Counted from the stretch's first letter, positions 31,925 to 40,698 are shown. The stretch: 41,295 nt of DNA from Sphingomonas sp. TDK1 (GCF_001650735.1 NZ_LXVY01000031.1:1-41295); one strand, 5' to 3'. The notes: generated by a model from the letters alone, not told the origin. Translations and numbers: made by a program.

Positions 31925-33537
31925 GGCCATCGATGCTTCGTACATCACGCCTACACTTGATCGGCATGGTGCTCCTCGCGGGCGCCGTGCCGGGTCGGGC
32001 ACAGTCGCAGGCCGCCCCGAAAGCCGGCGCGTCCGCGTCGTCCACAAAGCCCCCGACCGACATCTATGGCCGCGACACGCCGCGAGGCACCGTCTCGGGT
32101 CTTCTTTCCGCAATGGCCGAGCGCGATTACAGCCGGGCCGGCCGCTACTTCGAAGCCAAGGCGGACGTTCGCCGTCTGACGGAGGAGCTTCAGTCCGTAT
32201 TGGATCAGAGCGGTGCGATCGATCCGTTCGTTTCGCTGTCCAACGACCCGCAGGGAAATCTGGAGGACGGTCTCGGGTCCAACATCGAACGGGTAGGAAG
32301 CCTCTCGAGAACGGGTGACGTACCCATACTCCTTACCCGTGGCGGAACGGCAACGGCCGGCAACGTCTGGCGTGTGGCGCTGAAGACCAGCATCGCCGCA
32401 CGGCGGCTGCACGAGCATAGGAACACCGGCAAAGGCGGGCAACCGATCGAAATCGGGGGCGCGGCGGTCGGGGACTGGTCGACCCTGCTCGGCCTCGCGT
32501 CGCTCGTCTTCCTTGGCTTCTACGTGGTCAGCGCCGGGATCCTCTTCGTGATGAGGCGCACGATCCACGATCACGAAAGGAGCAGGACCTATCGTGTGGC
32601 TCAGGCGGCGATGCCGCCGGTAAGCCTGTTCGGGGCGACCCTGCTGTTCCAGCTATGGGCGGGATCGCTGCCGGTCTCCATCATCGCACGTCAAATCCTG
32701 CTGCGGTACCTGGGTGTTTTCGCCTGGATCGCGCTGGCGTGGTTCTTCGCCCGCATGATCGATGCGGTGGCACAGCTCAGCATCAATCGGCTCAAGGGAC
32801 TGGAACGACGGCAAGCGGTGTCCGTGATCAGTCTCGTCCGTCGCGCTGCGAAGCTCGTCCTGCTGTTCATCGCGGTCGTGGCCGTCCTCGACACGTTCGG
32901 GATCGACGTCACGACGGGGGTCGCCGCATTGGGCATCGGCGGCATCGCCTTGGCTCTCGGGGCGCAGAAGACGGTCGAGAACCTGGTCGGAAGCGTGACG
33001 TTGATCGCAGACAAACCCGTGCAGGTCGGCGACTTCTGCAAGGTCGGTGACGTGGTAGGCACGGTGGAGGACGTCGGCATACGTTCCACTCGCATCCGCA
33101 CCTTGGAGCGGACCGTGGTGACCATTCCAAACGGAGATTTCTCGGCGCGACAGATTGAAAACTTCGCTCGACGGGACTCCTTCCTATTCAATCCGATCAT
33201 CAGGTTGGAGCACGGGATCAGGTCCGACAAGCTGCCCGCGACCCTCCACATGATGACGGAAATCCTGGAGGCGAACGAACATATCATCAAGCCGGGCGCG
33301 CGGGCGCGCCTGAAGGACATCAATCTGAGCTCCGTAGACATAGAAATCTTCTCCTACATCAGGGCGCAGGACTTCGACGAGAGCTTGATCATCCGACAGG
33401 ATTTGCTCTTGAAGATCCATGCCAGCTTGGAGAAGGCTAAGGTTCCGATAGCCTACGCCACGCAGACCGTTCACCTGAAGCATGTGGATACCGACTCGGA
33501 CGACGTGCCTGCGGAAGTCTCGCCGATTATAACCTGA
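31921..33537 (+). CDS. MscS-family mechanosensitive channel
   Basis: A 538-residue channel with a signal-like N-terminus, a periplasmic domain of about 150 residues containing RGTVSGLLSAMAERDYSRA, four or so membrane segments, and the MscS core: pore helix GIGGIALALGAQKTVENLVGS, then VQVGDFCKVGDVVGTVEDVG and TVVTIPNGDFS of the beta domain. It opens under membrane tension and releases solutes. It is larger than E. coli MscS (286 residues) because of the N-terminal domain. It is coupled to inositol-3-phosphate synthase by ATGA overlap. Confidence 0.9.
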   Translation: MRPSMLRTSRLHLIGMVLLAGAVPGRAQSQAAPKAGASASSTKPPTDIYGRDTPRGTVSGLLSAMAERDYSRAGRYFEAKADVRRLTEELQSVLDQSGAIDPFVSLSNDPQGNLEDGLGSNIERVGSLSRTGDVPILLTRGGTATAGNVWRVALKTSIAARRLHEHRNTGKGGQPIEIGGAAVGDWSTLLGLASLVFLGFYVVSAGILFVMRRTIHDHERSRTYRVAQAAMPPVSLFGATLLFQLWAGSLPVSIIARQILLRYLGVFAWIALAWFFARMIDAVAQLSINRLKGLERRQAVSVISLVRRAAKLVLLFIAVVAVLDTFGIDVTTGVAALGIGGIALALGAQKTVENLVGSVTLIADKPVQVGDFCKVGDVVGTVEDVGIRSTRIRTLERTVVTIPNGDFSARQIENFARRDSFLFNPIIRLEHGIRSDKLPATLHMMTEILEANEHIIKPGARARLKDINLSSVDIEIFSYIRAQDFDESLIIRQDLLLKIHASLEKAKVPIAYATQTVHLKHVDTDSDDVPAEVSPIIT

Positions 33538-33595
33538 ACCTGGGACTTGCGCAGGGTGCGGGAGCGTGTTCGTCGAAGAAAGGTGCATCTAATGC

Positions 33596-33627
33596 GATGA
33601 TGCAGGTCTTACCTGCGCTGCATCATC
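33596..33627. terminator. Hairpin after the MscS gene
   Basis: GATGATGCAG, a 12-base loop and CTGCATCATC form a perfect 10-bp stem 58 bp beyond the mscS stop. No T tract follows. It probably ends the inositol/MscS transcript. Confidence 0.5.
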
Positions 33628-33779
33628 AGAAGCCACAGGTCCTCTCATACATGCGATGGCGTTCGATCCGGCTCATGCCAGTGGAACTATTCTTTAGCGG
33701 ATTTGCATATTTCCCCTGCCGATCCGCAATTGAGGTTTGGACATGGCGGATCCTCATCAATAGCTCGTCAATCGACGGA

Positions 33780-33814
33780 GGCGCTGCGCGCTTCGGTTTC
33801 CCACGCGCAGCGCC
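33780..33814. terminator. Strong GC-rich hairpin between converging genes
   Basis: GGCGCTGCGCG, a 13-base loop and CGCGCAGCGCC form a perfect 11-bp stem, 5 bp beyond the stop of the minus-strand gene at 33820. It lies between converging units and probably terminates one or both. The remaining 150 bp between the two hairpins (33628-33779) shows no convincing gene. Confidence 0.6.
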
Positions 33815-33819
33815 TTGGC

Positions 33820-34551
33820 TCACGGCAACCTGACGGTCGCCAGTCCCGAGTTGCCCGTTCGGCCGTTCACGGCGTTGACGTAGATCTTCGCCTTCCCGGC
33901 TCGCGGTAGGGCGATGCGCCCACTGAACGTCCCAGGCGCCGCGGTGAACGCAAGCGGCGCGCTCGCCAGTTCGTGGCGCCCGCTCCAGATGCTCGCAGTG
34001 ACGGCGTAATCGGCGGATGGCCAAGGTCCATCGGGAGTTATCGGGCAGCCGCACATCAGCTCGACCTTGGCCGTGATCAAAACCGATCGGCCCTGCGTCG
34101 ATATGGTGGGCGTGATCGCGAGCCCCGGAAGCTCGACAAGCCAGCCATTGCCTGCCGTCACCGGCACGCCTGGGACGATCCAGCGCTGCGATCTCACGCT
34201 GATCCTGGATCGAGGACGACCTATGGGGCCCTCCACCTCAAGGTCAACGAGCGTCGGCTCGCCGAGATCGAGAGTGACCTTGTAGGATGCGGCATCGGCA
34301 AGCGCGATCGAAGGGCTGCGTCGAGACGCCTCCATGATCCGCTCCGTGTCGCCCGTCCCGCCCCTTGTGACGCCGCGTGCGAGCACCCTGCCCGATTTCA
34401 CCTCGCGCAGCGTGATGGATGCTCCTCCCGTGTGATCGCCGACGAACTTCCCGTCCTGGCTGATTACCCGCACGACGATCTGCGTCGGCTCGGCCGCCGC
34501 GGGCGCGACCATCAAGAGCCATGCGATGCATGCCACCGTCGACTTCAGCAT
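33820..34551 (-). CDS. Exported protein of unknown function
   Basis: A 243-residue protein with a signal peptide (KSTVACIAWLLMVAPAAA, cleavage near residue 19). The mature part is beta-rich and contains ITLREVKSGRVLARG, LELMCGCPI-like Cys residues (C-x-C near residue 175), and a C-terminal immunoglobulin-like run FSGRIALPRAGKAKIYVNAV. The ATG at 34551 begins 3 bp after the stop of the CPFC membrane protein; the longer frame from 34638 lies inside that gene. I do not recognise the family. It is the last gene of a three-gene minus-strand unit. Confidence 0.7.
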   Translation of the reverse strand: MLKSTVACIAWLLMVAPAAAEPTQIVVRVISQDGKFVGDHTGGASITLREVKSGRVLARGVTRGGTGDTERIMEASRRSPSIALADAASYKVTLDLGEPTLVDLEVEGPIGRPRSRISVRSQRWIVPGVPVTAGNGWLVELPGLAITPTISTQGRSVLITAKVELMCGCPITPDGPWPSADYAVTASIWSGRHELASAPLAFTAAPGTFSGRIALPRAGKAKIYVNAVNGRTGNSGLATVRLP

Positions 34552-34553
34552 GA

Positions 34554-35000
34554 TCAGGCCCTCTCCGTCCGAAGCGTCTGCCTCGCCGAGACCTCGAAGA
34601 TGATCCCGAGCTGAAAGGACATGATCACGATGGCGCACGACGAGAGGATCGTCGAGTCGAACCAGATCGGATCATGAAGCTTGAACGTCCCTTTGAACAT
34701 CGCGAGCCAGCCGCCATTGAAGTTCTGCATCATGCCGACGCCCAACCCGAGCGTGGCAACAGCGACTGCGGCATACCGGAGGAAGAACCGATTGCCGTAC
34801 GGGAGAAGCAGAATCAGTATCCCCAGGATACCGATCGCCGAACGTTGGACTCGACAGAACGGACAGGCGTAGGTCGCCTGTGTGAGATCCAACGTCCAAG
34901 TGGCGACGCTGATCAGGATCGATACAAGCCCTGCCAGGAGCAGGAAGCGTTTGGTGCTGATGGCTGCGAGCGTTGTCTCGCTGTGACGTTGGCTGAGCAT
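34554..35000 (-). CDS. Four-TM membrane protein with a CPFC motif (DsbB-like half)
   Basis: A 148-residue protein with membrane segments at about residues 17-38, 52-68, 72-92 and 115-140. Between the first two segments is TYACPFCRVQRSAIGIL, the same place and shape as the quinone-reactive CxxC of DsbB (PCPLC-x2-QR). The second cysteine pair of DsbB is missing. GAGGAA lies about 10 bases before the ATG at 35000; an ATG at 35084 is possible and would add 28 residues. A thiol-redox role is inferred, not shown. It sits between the DUF2946-like gene and the exported protein. Confidence 0.65.
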   Translation of the reverse strand: MLSQRHSETTLAAISTKRFLLLAGLVSILISVATWTLDLTQATYACPFCRVQRSAIGILGILILLLPYGNRFFLRYAAVAVATLGLGVGMMQNFNGGWLAMFKGTFKLHDPIWFDSTILSSCAIVIMSFQLGIIFEVSARQTLRTERA

Positions 35001-35105
35001 GAAGGTATGTTCCTCGCTTAGGTCGAGTCTGGTCGCGCGCCATCCGCGGACCGGAGGCGTCATGCGACCTTTCGAATCTTCCATCGGTCATGGAATTATG
35101 GTTGG

Positions 35106-35132
35106 AGGCGGCGGACGCAGAGGATGCCGCCT
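35106..35132 (-). promoter_or_regulatory. Hairpin between the DUF2946-like and CPFC genes
   Basis: AGGCGGC, a 13-base spacer and GCCGCCT pair perfectly over 7 bp in the 141-bp gap between these two genes. It may reduce read-through. No promoter was recognised in the gap. Confidence 0.3.
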
Positions 35133-35141
35133 GACCGATGC

Positions 35142-35540
35142 CTAGCGGGTCGAGGGTGGTCCCCGTAGTGGAGGACGAAGACGTGGAGGAGCCGGCACAG
35201 TGCTTCGTACGGCGTGGAAGATCGACGTCTTGATGATGAAAGCGAGGGCGGCAGTCAGTAGGACCGGATCGACCGCCGAGCAGATCGAGGTGTCCGTGGC
35301 GGAGACCGAGCACGGTGACGCAGGGCGGATGGATTCGGAGCCGTCGCGCGTGTCCGTCGACGCACCCGGAACCTGAACGAGGGTCACCAGCGGACCAGAG
35401 CTCGTGCAAACCGCCATGACCACGTGGTTGCCCGCCCTCTGCGGCATGAAGCCGCTCGGGACGACGAGTCTTGCTGCGATCGCGAGCACCGCGAACCATA
35501 TCGCCAGATGGCGCGAACATGGTTGTTGGAGCATACCCAT
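35142..35540 (-). CDS. DUF2946-like protein
   Basis: A 132-residue protein with a hydrophobic N-terminus (HLAIWFAVLAIAARLVVPSGFMPQ) that matches the RLVVPAGFMP-type start of DUF2946 proteins, then AVCTSSGP, a Ser/Thr/Asp-rich middle, a second hydrophobic helix (DPVLLTAALAFIIKTSIF) and a Pro/Arg-rich end. DUF2946 genes are often found near metal (copper) genes, but the function is unknown. I chose ATG 35540; starts at 35555 and 35534 are also in frame and none has a strong ribosome site. Confidence 0.6.
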   Translation of the reverse strand: MGMLQQPCSRHLAIWFAVLAIAARLVVPSGFMPQRAGNHVVMAVCTSSGPLVTLVQVPGASTDTRDGSESIRPASPCSVSATDTSICSAVDPVLLTAALAFIIKTSIFHAVRSTVPAPPRLRPPLRGPPSTR

Positions 35541-36069
35541 GATGACGGGGTACATGACGTTCAACGCCGTGTCATGCAGGTTGTGGGCTTTCGACCGGAG
35601 AGTTGGTGCTTGATGCCGCGAGCGTGTTCACACCGACGACCAGCGGCGCGACACGTACGTCTCGCCCCATCCATCCGGGGAGCGGCCAAACTTTCAAATG
35701 TCCGGGATCCACAGGTAGTCCGATGGTGTGCCCTTCGCGAGGAACACGGGCCCGCCGGCACCGTGGCCGTTCGGTGCGGTAGCCCCAGCGCCCGCCTTGA
35801 AACGCATCGACGCCGCTACCGCGTGGATCGCGGCGCGAGGTTCGGCTTCCGCGACCAACGGTGTGCCACGTGACACACCGCGGGCTACTGGCGAGAAAGA
35901 AATCGATCCCGTCTTACGGGTCGACGATGATCGGGCGCTTCGGATCTATGGATCGGTGCGTATGGTCTTTTATAGCTAGCTCATCGCATGCAAAACGCAC
36001 CAAAATTGAGAGTGGTACCTTTGAACCTGTAGCACACGGAAAGTGTACTGAGACCCGGTAGTGCTATAC

Positions 36070-36079
36070 GGGTATACCC
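36070..36079. repeat. Palindrome GGGTATACCC
   Basis: A perfect 10-bp palindrome 167 bp before the antitoxin gene. It may be a binding site for the antitoxin or for a recombinase; no partner copy was found nearby. Confidence 0.3.
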
Positions 36080-36181
36080 AAAACGCACCTCCTAAAAAGC
36101 GCATCTGGCAGGATCGTAGCGGTGTGACACGTAAGGACAAGCATGACATTGGAGTGGAAGATAGGCGCAAGAGCGACATTG

Positions 36182-36210
36182 TTGTCGTAGGCGGACGTTT
36201 TAGCTATATT
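36182..36210 (+). promoter_or_regulatory. Sigma-70-like promoter for the toxin-antitoxin genes
   Basis: TTGTCG (36182-36187) and TATATT (36205-36210) are spaced by 17 bp. The antitoxin ATG lies 36 bp beyond. The -10 box is strong; the -35 box is a fair match. No good ribosome site precedes the ATG. Confidence 0.5.
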
Positions 36211-36245
36211 GCATCGAAGTGGTGCATCGGGGCTGACGTGCTAAC

Positions 36246-36491
36246 ATGACCTTGCAAATTAATATTACCCCTAACGGGCGCATGAGTCTGCCAGCGGACG
36301 TCCGGAAGCGCCTCGGTCTGAGTGGCGGTGGTGCGGTCTACCTCGACGAAACCGAAGATGGTGTGGTCTTGCGAACAGCAAGTCAGGCAGTGGCACGTGC
36401 CCAAGCCCTGGCCAAGCAGTACACCGGCGGTAACCCTGACGCTTCTGTTGACGCTTTTCTCGCCCGACGTCGGGAAGAGAGCGGCGAATGA
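36246..36491 (+). CDS. AbrB/SpoVT-type antitoxin (VapB-like)
   Basis: An 81-residue protein with an N-terminal swapped-hairpin AbrB/MazE fold: LQINITPNGRMSLPADVRKRLGLSGGGAVYL, then EDGVVLRTA. The C-terminal 35 residues (QAVARAQALAKQYTGGNPDASVDAFLARRRE) form the toxin-wrapping tail. It would neutralise the PIN toxin encoded next and repress the operon. The stop overlaps the toxin start (ATGA at 36488-36491), the usual arrangement for such pairs. Confidence 0.85.
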   Translation: MTLQINITPNGRMSLPADVRKRLGLSGGGAVYLDETEDGVVLRTASQAVARAQALAKQYTGGNPDASVDAFLARRREESGE

Positions 36492-36874
36492 GCGTGGTGC
36501 TTGACGCGTCTGCGATCATCGCGATGCTCAAGGGCGAGCGCGGCGCGGCAAAAGTTGCGGCGGAAATCGGTGGCGCGCGAGTGAGCAGCGTCAACTATGC
36601 CGAGGTCGTCAGCCACTTCGTCCATGCCGGCATGCCCGAGCGCGAAGTCGATGCGATGCTTGATCCATTGCCGCTGACGGTCGTGCCGGCCGACAAGGCG
36701 CTCGCGCAGATCGCTGGGCGGTTGCGGGCGGCCACAGCCGAGGCGGGGCTCAGTCTCGGTGACCGTTTCTGCCTGGCACTCGCACGGCGCGACGGTCTGC
36801 CCGCATGGACCAGCGACCAGAATTGGAAGAAGGTCGCCGACGCCGTCGAGGTCAAGGTTGTCGCGATCCGCTGA
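36488..36874 (+). CDS. PIN-domain ribonuclease toxin (VapC-like)
   Basis: A 128-residue PIN-domain protein. The Mg-binding acidic residues are visible: D6 (VVLDASA), E39 (NYAEV), D91 (LSLGDRFCLALA) and D109 (WTSDQNW). VapC toxins cleave tRNA or rRNA and stop growth until antitoxin is restored. Length and motif spacing match. Translation is coupled to the antitoxin. It lies 78 bp before the nuclease/ATPase pair on the same strand. Confidence 0.88.
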   Translation: MSVVLDASAIIAMLKGERGAAKVAAEIGGARVSSVNYAEVVSHFVHAGMPEREVDAMLDPLPLTVVPADKALAQIAGRLRAATAEAGLSLGDRFCLALARRDGLPAWTSDQNWKKVADAVEVKVVAIR

Positions 36875-36952
36875 CTTCGTACGGTCAAGGGTTAGGGGAG
36901 CGGGTAGGGGGCTCGGCTCGACTGCCATGGCCCACACCGCCAGAAGGTTTCG

Positions 36953-38068
36953 ATGCTACGCCTGATCCACACAGCAGACTGGCAACTCGGCAAGCCATAC
37001 GGCCGCTTCGACAGCGATGTGCGCGCTGCCCTCAGCGAAGCCCGATTCGATGCGATTGACGCGATCGGCAAGGCGGCAGCGGAGCATGAGGTCAGGCACG
37101 TACTGGTCGCCGGCGATGTGTTCGATACCGAAGGACCAGAAGACCGTGTGATCGTGCAGGCGGTATCGCGAATGCAGCGCTATGCCTGTACCTGGTGGCT
37201 GCTGCCCGGCAACCACGACTTCGCCCGCAATAGCGGCTTGTGGGACCGTGTCCGCGCCAAGGGCGCCGCCAATGTCCGCGTCCTCGCCGAGCCGGTGCCA
37301 TGCGAGTTGGAGCCCGGGCAGTGGCTGCTGCCGGCACCGCTAACCCACCGGCACAATCTCGACGATCCAACCGCGCTGTTCGACACGATGGAGACGCCAG
37401 GCGCGCGCTCGCGCATCGGTCTCGCTCACGGCTCGATCCGCGACTTCTCGTCGCGCGGCGAGGCGCAGAACCAGATCGCACCTGATCGCGCGCAGCGCTC
37501 CAACCTCGACTATCTTGCGCTCGGCGACTGGCACGGGAGCCTCAGGGTCGATGCGCGCACCTGGTACTCAGGAACGCCAGAAACCGACCGCTTCCAGCGG
37601 GATGAGCCGGGCTACGCTCTGCTCGTGACGCTTGAGGCAGGGGCGGAGCCGTCGGTATCGCCAATCCGTACTGGCAGGTTCCAGTGGCTGATGCGCTCGT
37701 GGACGGTGGCCGACGCGGAGGGCTTTGCCGCCGAGTGCGACCGGCTGCTTGCGCAGGTCGAACCATCGGCAACCCTCCTGCAGCTCTCGCTCTCGGGTAT
37801 CGTCAGTTTGTCCGATCGTATCGCGATCCTTGCGCGTCTCGACAATGACCTGCGCCATCGCCTGCGCCATCTGGTGGTTACCGCCGACGATCTCGTCGGT
37901 CGGCCGAGCGAACAGGATTTGGCAGACCTGCGGGTCGAGGGAATGATAGGTACGGCCGCGGGCAAGCTGATGAGCATGATAGAGGCCGGTGGCAGCGACG
38001 GCGCCATTGCCAGGCGCGCGCTTGAGCGCCTGTTTGTGGAACATCAGCGTGGGCAGGACGCGGCATGA
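36953..38068 (+). CDS. Mre11/SbcD-like exonuclease (YhaO type)
   Basis: A 371-residue calcineurin-type phosphoesterase. Metal motifs: HTADW (D9 with H6), VAGDVFD (D55), LPGNHDF (N87, H88), GLAHGS and LGDWHG. These are the five phosphoesterase motifs of Mre11/SbcD-type DNA repair nucleases. The C-terminal region (about 260-371) is helical and would bind the ATPase partner. The stop overlaps the ATPase start by ATGA (38065-38068), so the two proteins are made together. It would degrade or open DNA ends; a defence role is possible because of the toxin-antitoxin pair upstream, but is not shown. Confidence 0.88.
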   Translation: MLRLIHTADWQLGKPYGRFDSDVRAALSEARFDAIDAIGKAAAEHEVRHVLVAGDVFDTEGPEDRVIVQAVSRMQRYACTWWLLPGNHDFARNSGLWDRVRAKGAANVRVLAEPVPCELEPGQWLLPAPLTHRHNLDDPTALFDTMETPGARSRIGLAHGSIRDFSSRGEAQNQIAPDRAQRSNLDYLALGDWHGSLRVDARTWYSGTPETDRFQRDEPGYALLVTLEAGAEPSVSPIRTGRFQWLMRSWTVADAEGFAAECDRLLAQVEPSATLLQLSLSGIVSLSDRIAILARLDNDLRHRLRHLVVTADDLVGRPSEQDLADLRVEGMIGTAAGKLMSMIEAGGSDGAIARRALERLFVEHQRGQDAA

Positions 38069-40698
38069 GCCTTCGAATCCGGCGCGTTGCGCTTTCAAAC
38101 TTCCGCAAATACCGCGACCCCTTCGTGCTCGACGGGCTGACCAACGGGCTCAACGTCATCATCGAGCCCAACGAAACTGGTAAGTCGACGCTGCTGGAAG
38201 CGATGCGCGCCGCCTTCTTCATCCGGCACAACACCGCCAACCGGCTTGCGCGTAGCTATGCGCCTTACGGTGAGGCCGTCGCTCCGCAGATCGAGATCGG
38301 CTTCGAGGCGAAAGGTGAGGCGTGGGAAGTCAGCAAGCGCTTCCTGAAAAGTGCTTCGGTTGAGGTTCGGGGACCGAACGGGCGTGCGCAGGGCGAGGAT
38401 GCCGAGGCGCAGCTGCAAGCACTGCTCGGTGCGCGTCGCGACACCAGCCAGGGCGGCGACGCGGCCGCCCACGGCGCACTCGGCCTGCTGTGGGTCGGGC
38501 AGGCACAGGCGCTTGAAGTGACGGCGCCGGGTGAGATCGTGCGCGACAGCGTTCGCGCTACGCTGGAAGCTGAGGTCGGCACGATCATGGGCGGTGCCGC
38601 CTACCAGCGTGTTCGTCCCCGCATCGACAGCCAGTTCGCGGAATACTGGACCAACAGCGGTCGGCCGACCGGTCGCCAGACCGCGGCACGCGACGAGCAT
38701 GAGGCAGCACAACGCGCCGCGAGCGAGGCGGCCACTCGGCTTGCCGCCTTGGAACAAGGCTTCTCCGATCTCGAGGCTGCGCGAGCGCGGCTAAAGGTGC
38801 TAGACCGCGATCTTGCCGATACCACCGATGCTGAGCAGCGTCGGACGCTGGTAGGCCAGCTCGATGTGGCGCGCTCTGCCGCTCAGCTGCTCGACACACG
38901 CCGCGCAGAGCACGGCCGCCTTGTCGAACGCGTCAGGGCCCTTGAGGATCTCGCATCGCGCCTCGCAACCGCCCGCAAAGCTGTCAGCGACACGGCTACG
39001 GCGCTCAGCAAGGCACGGGATAGTCGATCCGGCTTGGTCGGGGAGCTGGCGGCCGCACAGGAAAGAGCGAGGATAGCCCGTGAGCTGCTAACCCGTGCTC
39101 GTGACACTCGGCGGACCGCTCACGCGGCACTTGATGCTGCTCGGATTCGGGCTGCGGAGCGCGAGCGCCGGGGGGCAATCGGCGAGGCACGACGGCGTTA
39201 TACCGAGTTGGTTGGGCTGGAGGCCGAATACGAAGCGACGCGACAGCTCGCGACTGCGACGATCCCTGCCACCGTCATCAAGGCCCTCGAAGAACGTGAA
39301 CGTGCCGTGGACAAGGCGCGGGCGGCTATGGATGCCGGTGCGACGCGGATAGAGTTCGCCGGTGATGTCAGCGGTCTGACGATCGACGGAGCTGCGGCGG
39401 AGCGTGGAGACCGCATGCTGTCTCGCGAGACGCGCATCAGACTGGGCGATGCCGAACTGATCATCCGTCCGCCGGTCGGGCTGCAAGGCGCCGAGACGGC
39501 ACTCGCCAATGCGACCGATGATCTGAACTCAGCCTTGGCTGAGCACGGGGTGGAGAGTGTCGCTGCGGCTCGTGATCGTAACGAGGCGGCACGAGACGCG
39601 GTCGCCAACCTTCGCACGCTTGAAGCGCGGATCGCCGGGATCACGCCTGCCGTGACGCTGCTCGACGTCGAGGCGGGTGCTTCGGCCCTGAAACTTTTCA
39701 TCGCCGGATTGCGGGAAGGCGCGGAAGGGGAGGGGAGTGGCGAAGAACCAGACGTCGAGGCGCTGACGATCGCGTCACGTGAGGCGGATATAGCGCTGGC
39801 AAAGGCTGAAGGTGTCGATGCGGTGGCATCCGAGCAGTTGCGCGAGGTGGAGGCGCGCAATGCTCCATTGATGGTTCAGGAAGCTGGCGCCGAGCGGGAT
39901 GCGCTGAATGTCGCGGCCCAGCTTGCCACCCTGGAAGCCAAGTCCGAGGTGGCCTCGCTTGACGACGCTTTGCGCGATGCGCGCCAGCAGGAGGCGGCAG
40001 CGCTCGTCAACCTGCAGGATGCCGAACGCGCGGCGACTGCGCATGACGTTGTGACGATCGAACGGCAGATCGGACTGCTGGACAAGCGGGTCGAGGTGGC
40101 CCGGGCCCAGCGTACCGACCTGGAAAAGGTGATTGCCGGGCTCGAGGCGCGGATCGAGGCGGAAGGCGGCAAGGGGCTGGCCGACCGCGCCGCAGTTGCG
40201 CGTGAGGAGGCTGATGCCGCAGCTGCCAATCTGGCACGTGTGACGCAGGAAGCCGAAACGCTGAAGTTGCTTCGCGACACTTTGGAGAGCGCACGCGCCG
40301 AGACGTCACGGACGTTCGTCGGGCCTGTGGCGCGGCGTGCGCGCCGGCACATCGAACGGCTGCTGCCGGGCGCGGACCCCGGCTTTGGCGACGACCTTGG
40401 CCTGGCGTCGATTGCGCGGGGCGGATTAGCCGAGGGTTGCGGCGATCTCTCCAGGGGCACGCAGGAACAGCTGGCAGTCCTCACGCGGCTTGCCTTTGCC
40501 GACATGCTCCTCGAGCAGGGCATGCCGGTCTCGCTGATCCTGGACGACCCGCTGGTCTATTCGGACGATACCCGCCTCGATCTTATGACCGAGATTCTGA
40601 CGGAGGCAGCAACGCGAATGCAGGTCATCCTGCTTACCTGTCGTGATCGCGCCTTTCGCCATCTTGGTAACCGGATTAGCCTGGCGGGAGGTCGGTAA
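38065..40698 (+). CDS. Rad50/SbcC-like ATPase (YhaN type), no zinc hook
   Basis: An 877-residue SMC/Rad50-type ATPase. N-terminal Walker A is EPNETGKST (residues 34-42), with Glu where Gly is usual; the C-terminal signature is DLSRGTQEQLAVL and Walker B is SLILDDPLVYSDD. Long Ala/Arg/Glu-rich coiled coils occupy about residues 200-420 and 475-770. The middle has no CxxC hook; instead a short beta-rich segment at about 425-472 (ATRIEFAGDVSGLTIDGAA, then RETRIRLGDAELIIRPPVG) separates the coils, as in YhaN-type proteins. It would clamp DNA and control the nuclease at 36953. Length is typical for YhaN (about 850-1000). Confidence 0.88.
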   Translation: MSLRIRRVALSNFRKYRDPFVLDGLTNGLNVIIEPNETGKSTLLEAMRAAFFIRHNTANRLARSYAPYGEAVAPQIEIGFEAKGEAWEVSKRFLKSASVEVRGPNGRAQGEDAEAQLQALLGARRDTSQGGDAAAHGALGLLWVGQAQALEVTAPGEIVRDSVRATLEAEVGTIMGGAAYQRVRPRIDSQFAEYWTNSGRPTGRQTAARDEHEAAQRAASEAATRLAALEQGFSDLEAARARLKVLDRDLADTTDAEQRRTLVGQLDVARSAAQLLDTRRAEHGRLVERVRALEDLASRLATARKAVSDTATALSKARDSRSGLVGELAAAQERARIARELLTRARDTRRTAHAALDAARIRAAERERRGAIGEARRRYTELVGLEAEYEATRQLATATIPATVIKALEERERAVDKARAAMDAGATRIEFAGDVSGLTIDGAAAERGDRMLSRETRIRLGDAELIIRPPVGLQGAETALANATDDLNSALAEHGVESVAAARDRNEAARDAVANLRTLEARIAGITPAVTLLDVEAGASALKLFIAGLREGAEGEGSGEEPDVEALTIASREADIALAKAEGVDAVASEQLREVEARNAPLMVQEAGAERDALNVAAQLATLEAKSEVASLDDALRDARQQEAAALVNLQDAERAATAHDVVTIERQIGLLDKRVEVARAQRTDLEKVIAGLEARIEAEGGKGLADRAAVAREEADAAAANLARVTQEAETLKLLRDTLESARAETSRTFVGPVARRARRHIERLLPGADPGFGDDLGLASIARGGLAEGCGDLSRGTQEQLAVLTRLAFADMLLEQGMPVSLILDDPLVYSDDTRLDLMTEILTEAATRMQVILLTCRDRAFRHLGNRISLAGGR

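Larger units (their letters stand above)
35541..36245. other. Region without a convincing gene
   Basis: This 705-bp stretch has two halves. The first (to about 35960) is GC-rich and holds overlapping open frames on both strands (minus 35694-35876, plus 35728-35979) with no family resemblance. The second (35960-36245) is clearly richer in A/T than the rest of the window and carries an 11-bp direct repeat CAAAACGCACC (35991-36001 and 36079-36089), the palindrome GGGTATACCC (36070-36079) and the promoter listed below. The drop in GC suggests foreign DNA brought in with the toxin-antitoxin pair. Confidence 0.5.

Noticed and set aside
30773..32113. 446-codon minus-strand frame opposite inositol-3-phosphate synthase
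   Set aside because: The plus strand encodes all hallmarks of the synthase; the antisense frame has no recognisable domain.
35694..35979. Overlapping small frames on both strands
   Set aside because: Both have GC-rich third positions, neither has a ribosome site or family resemblance, so coding strand cannot be decided.
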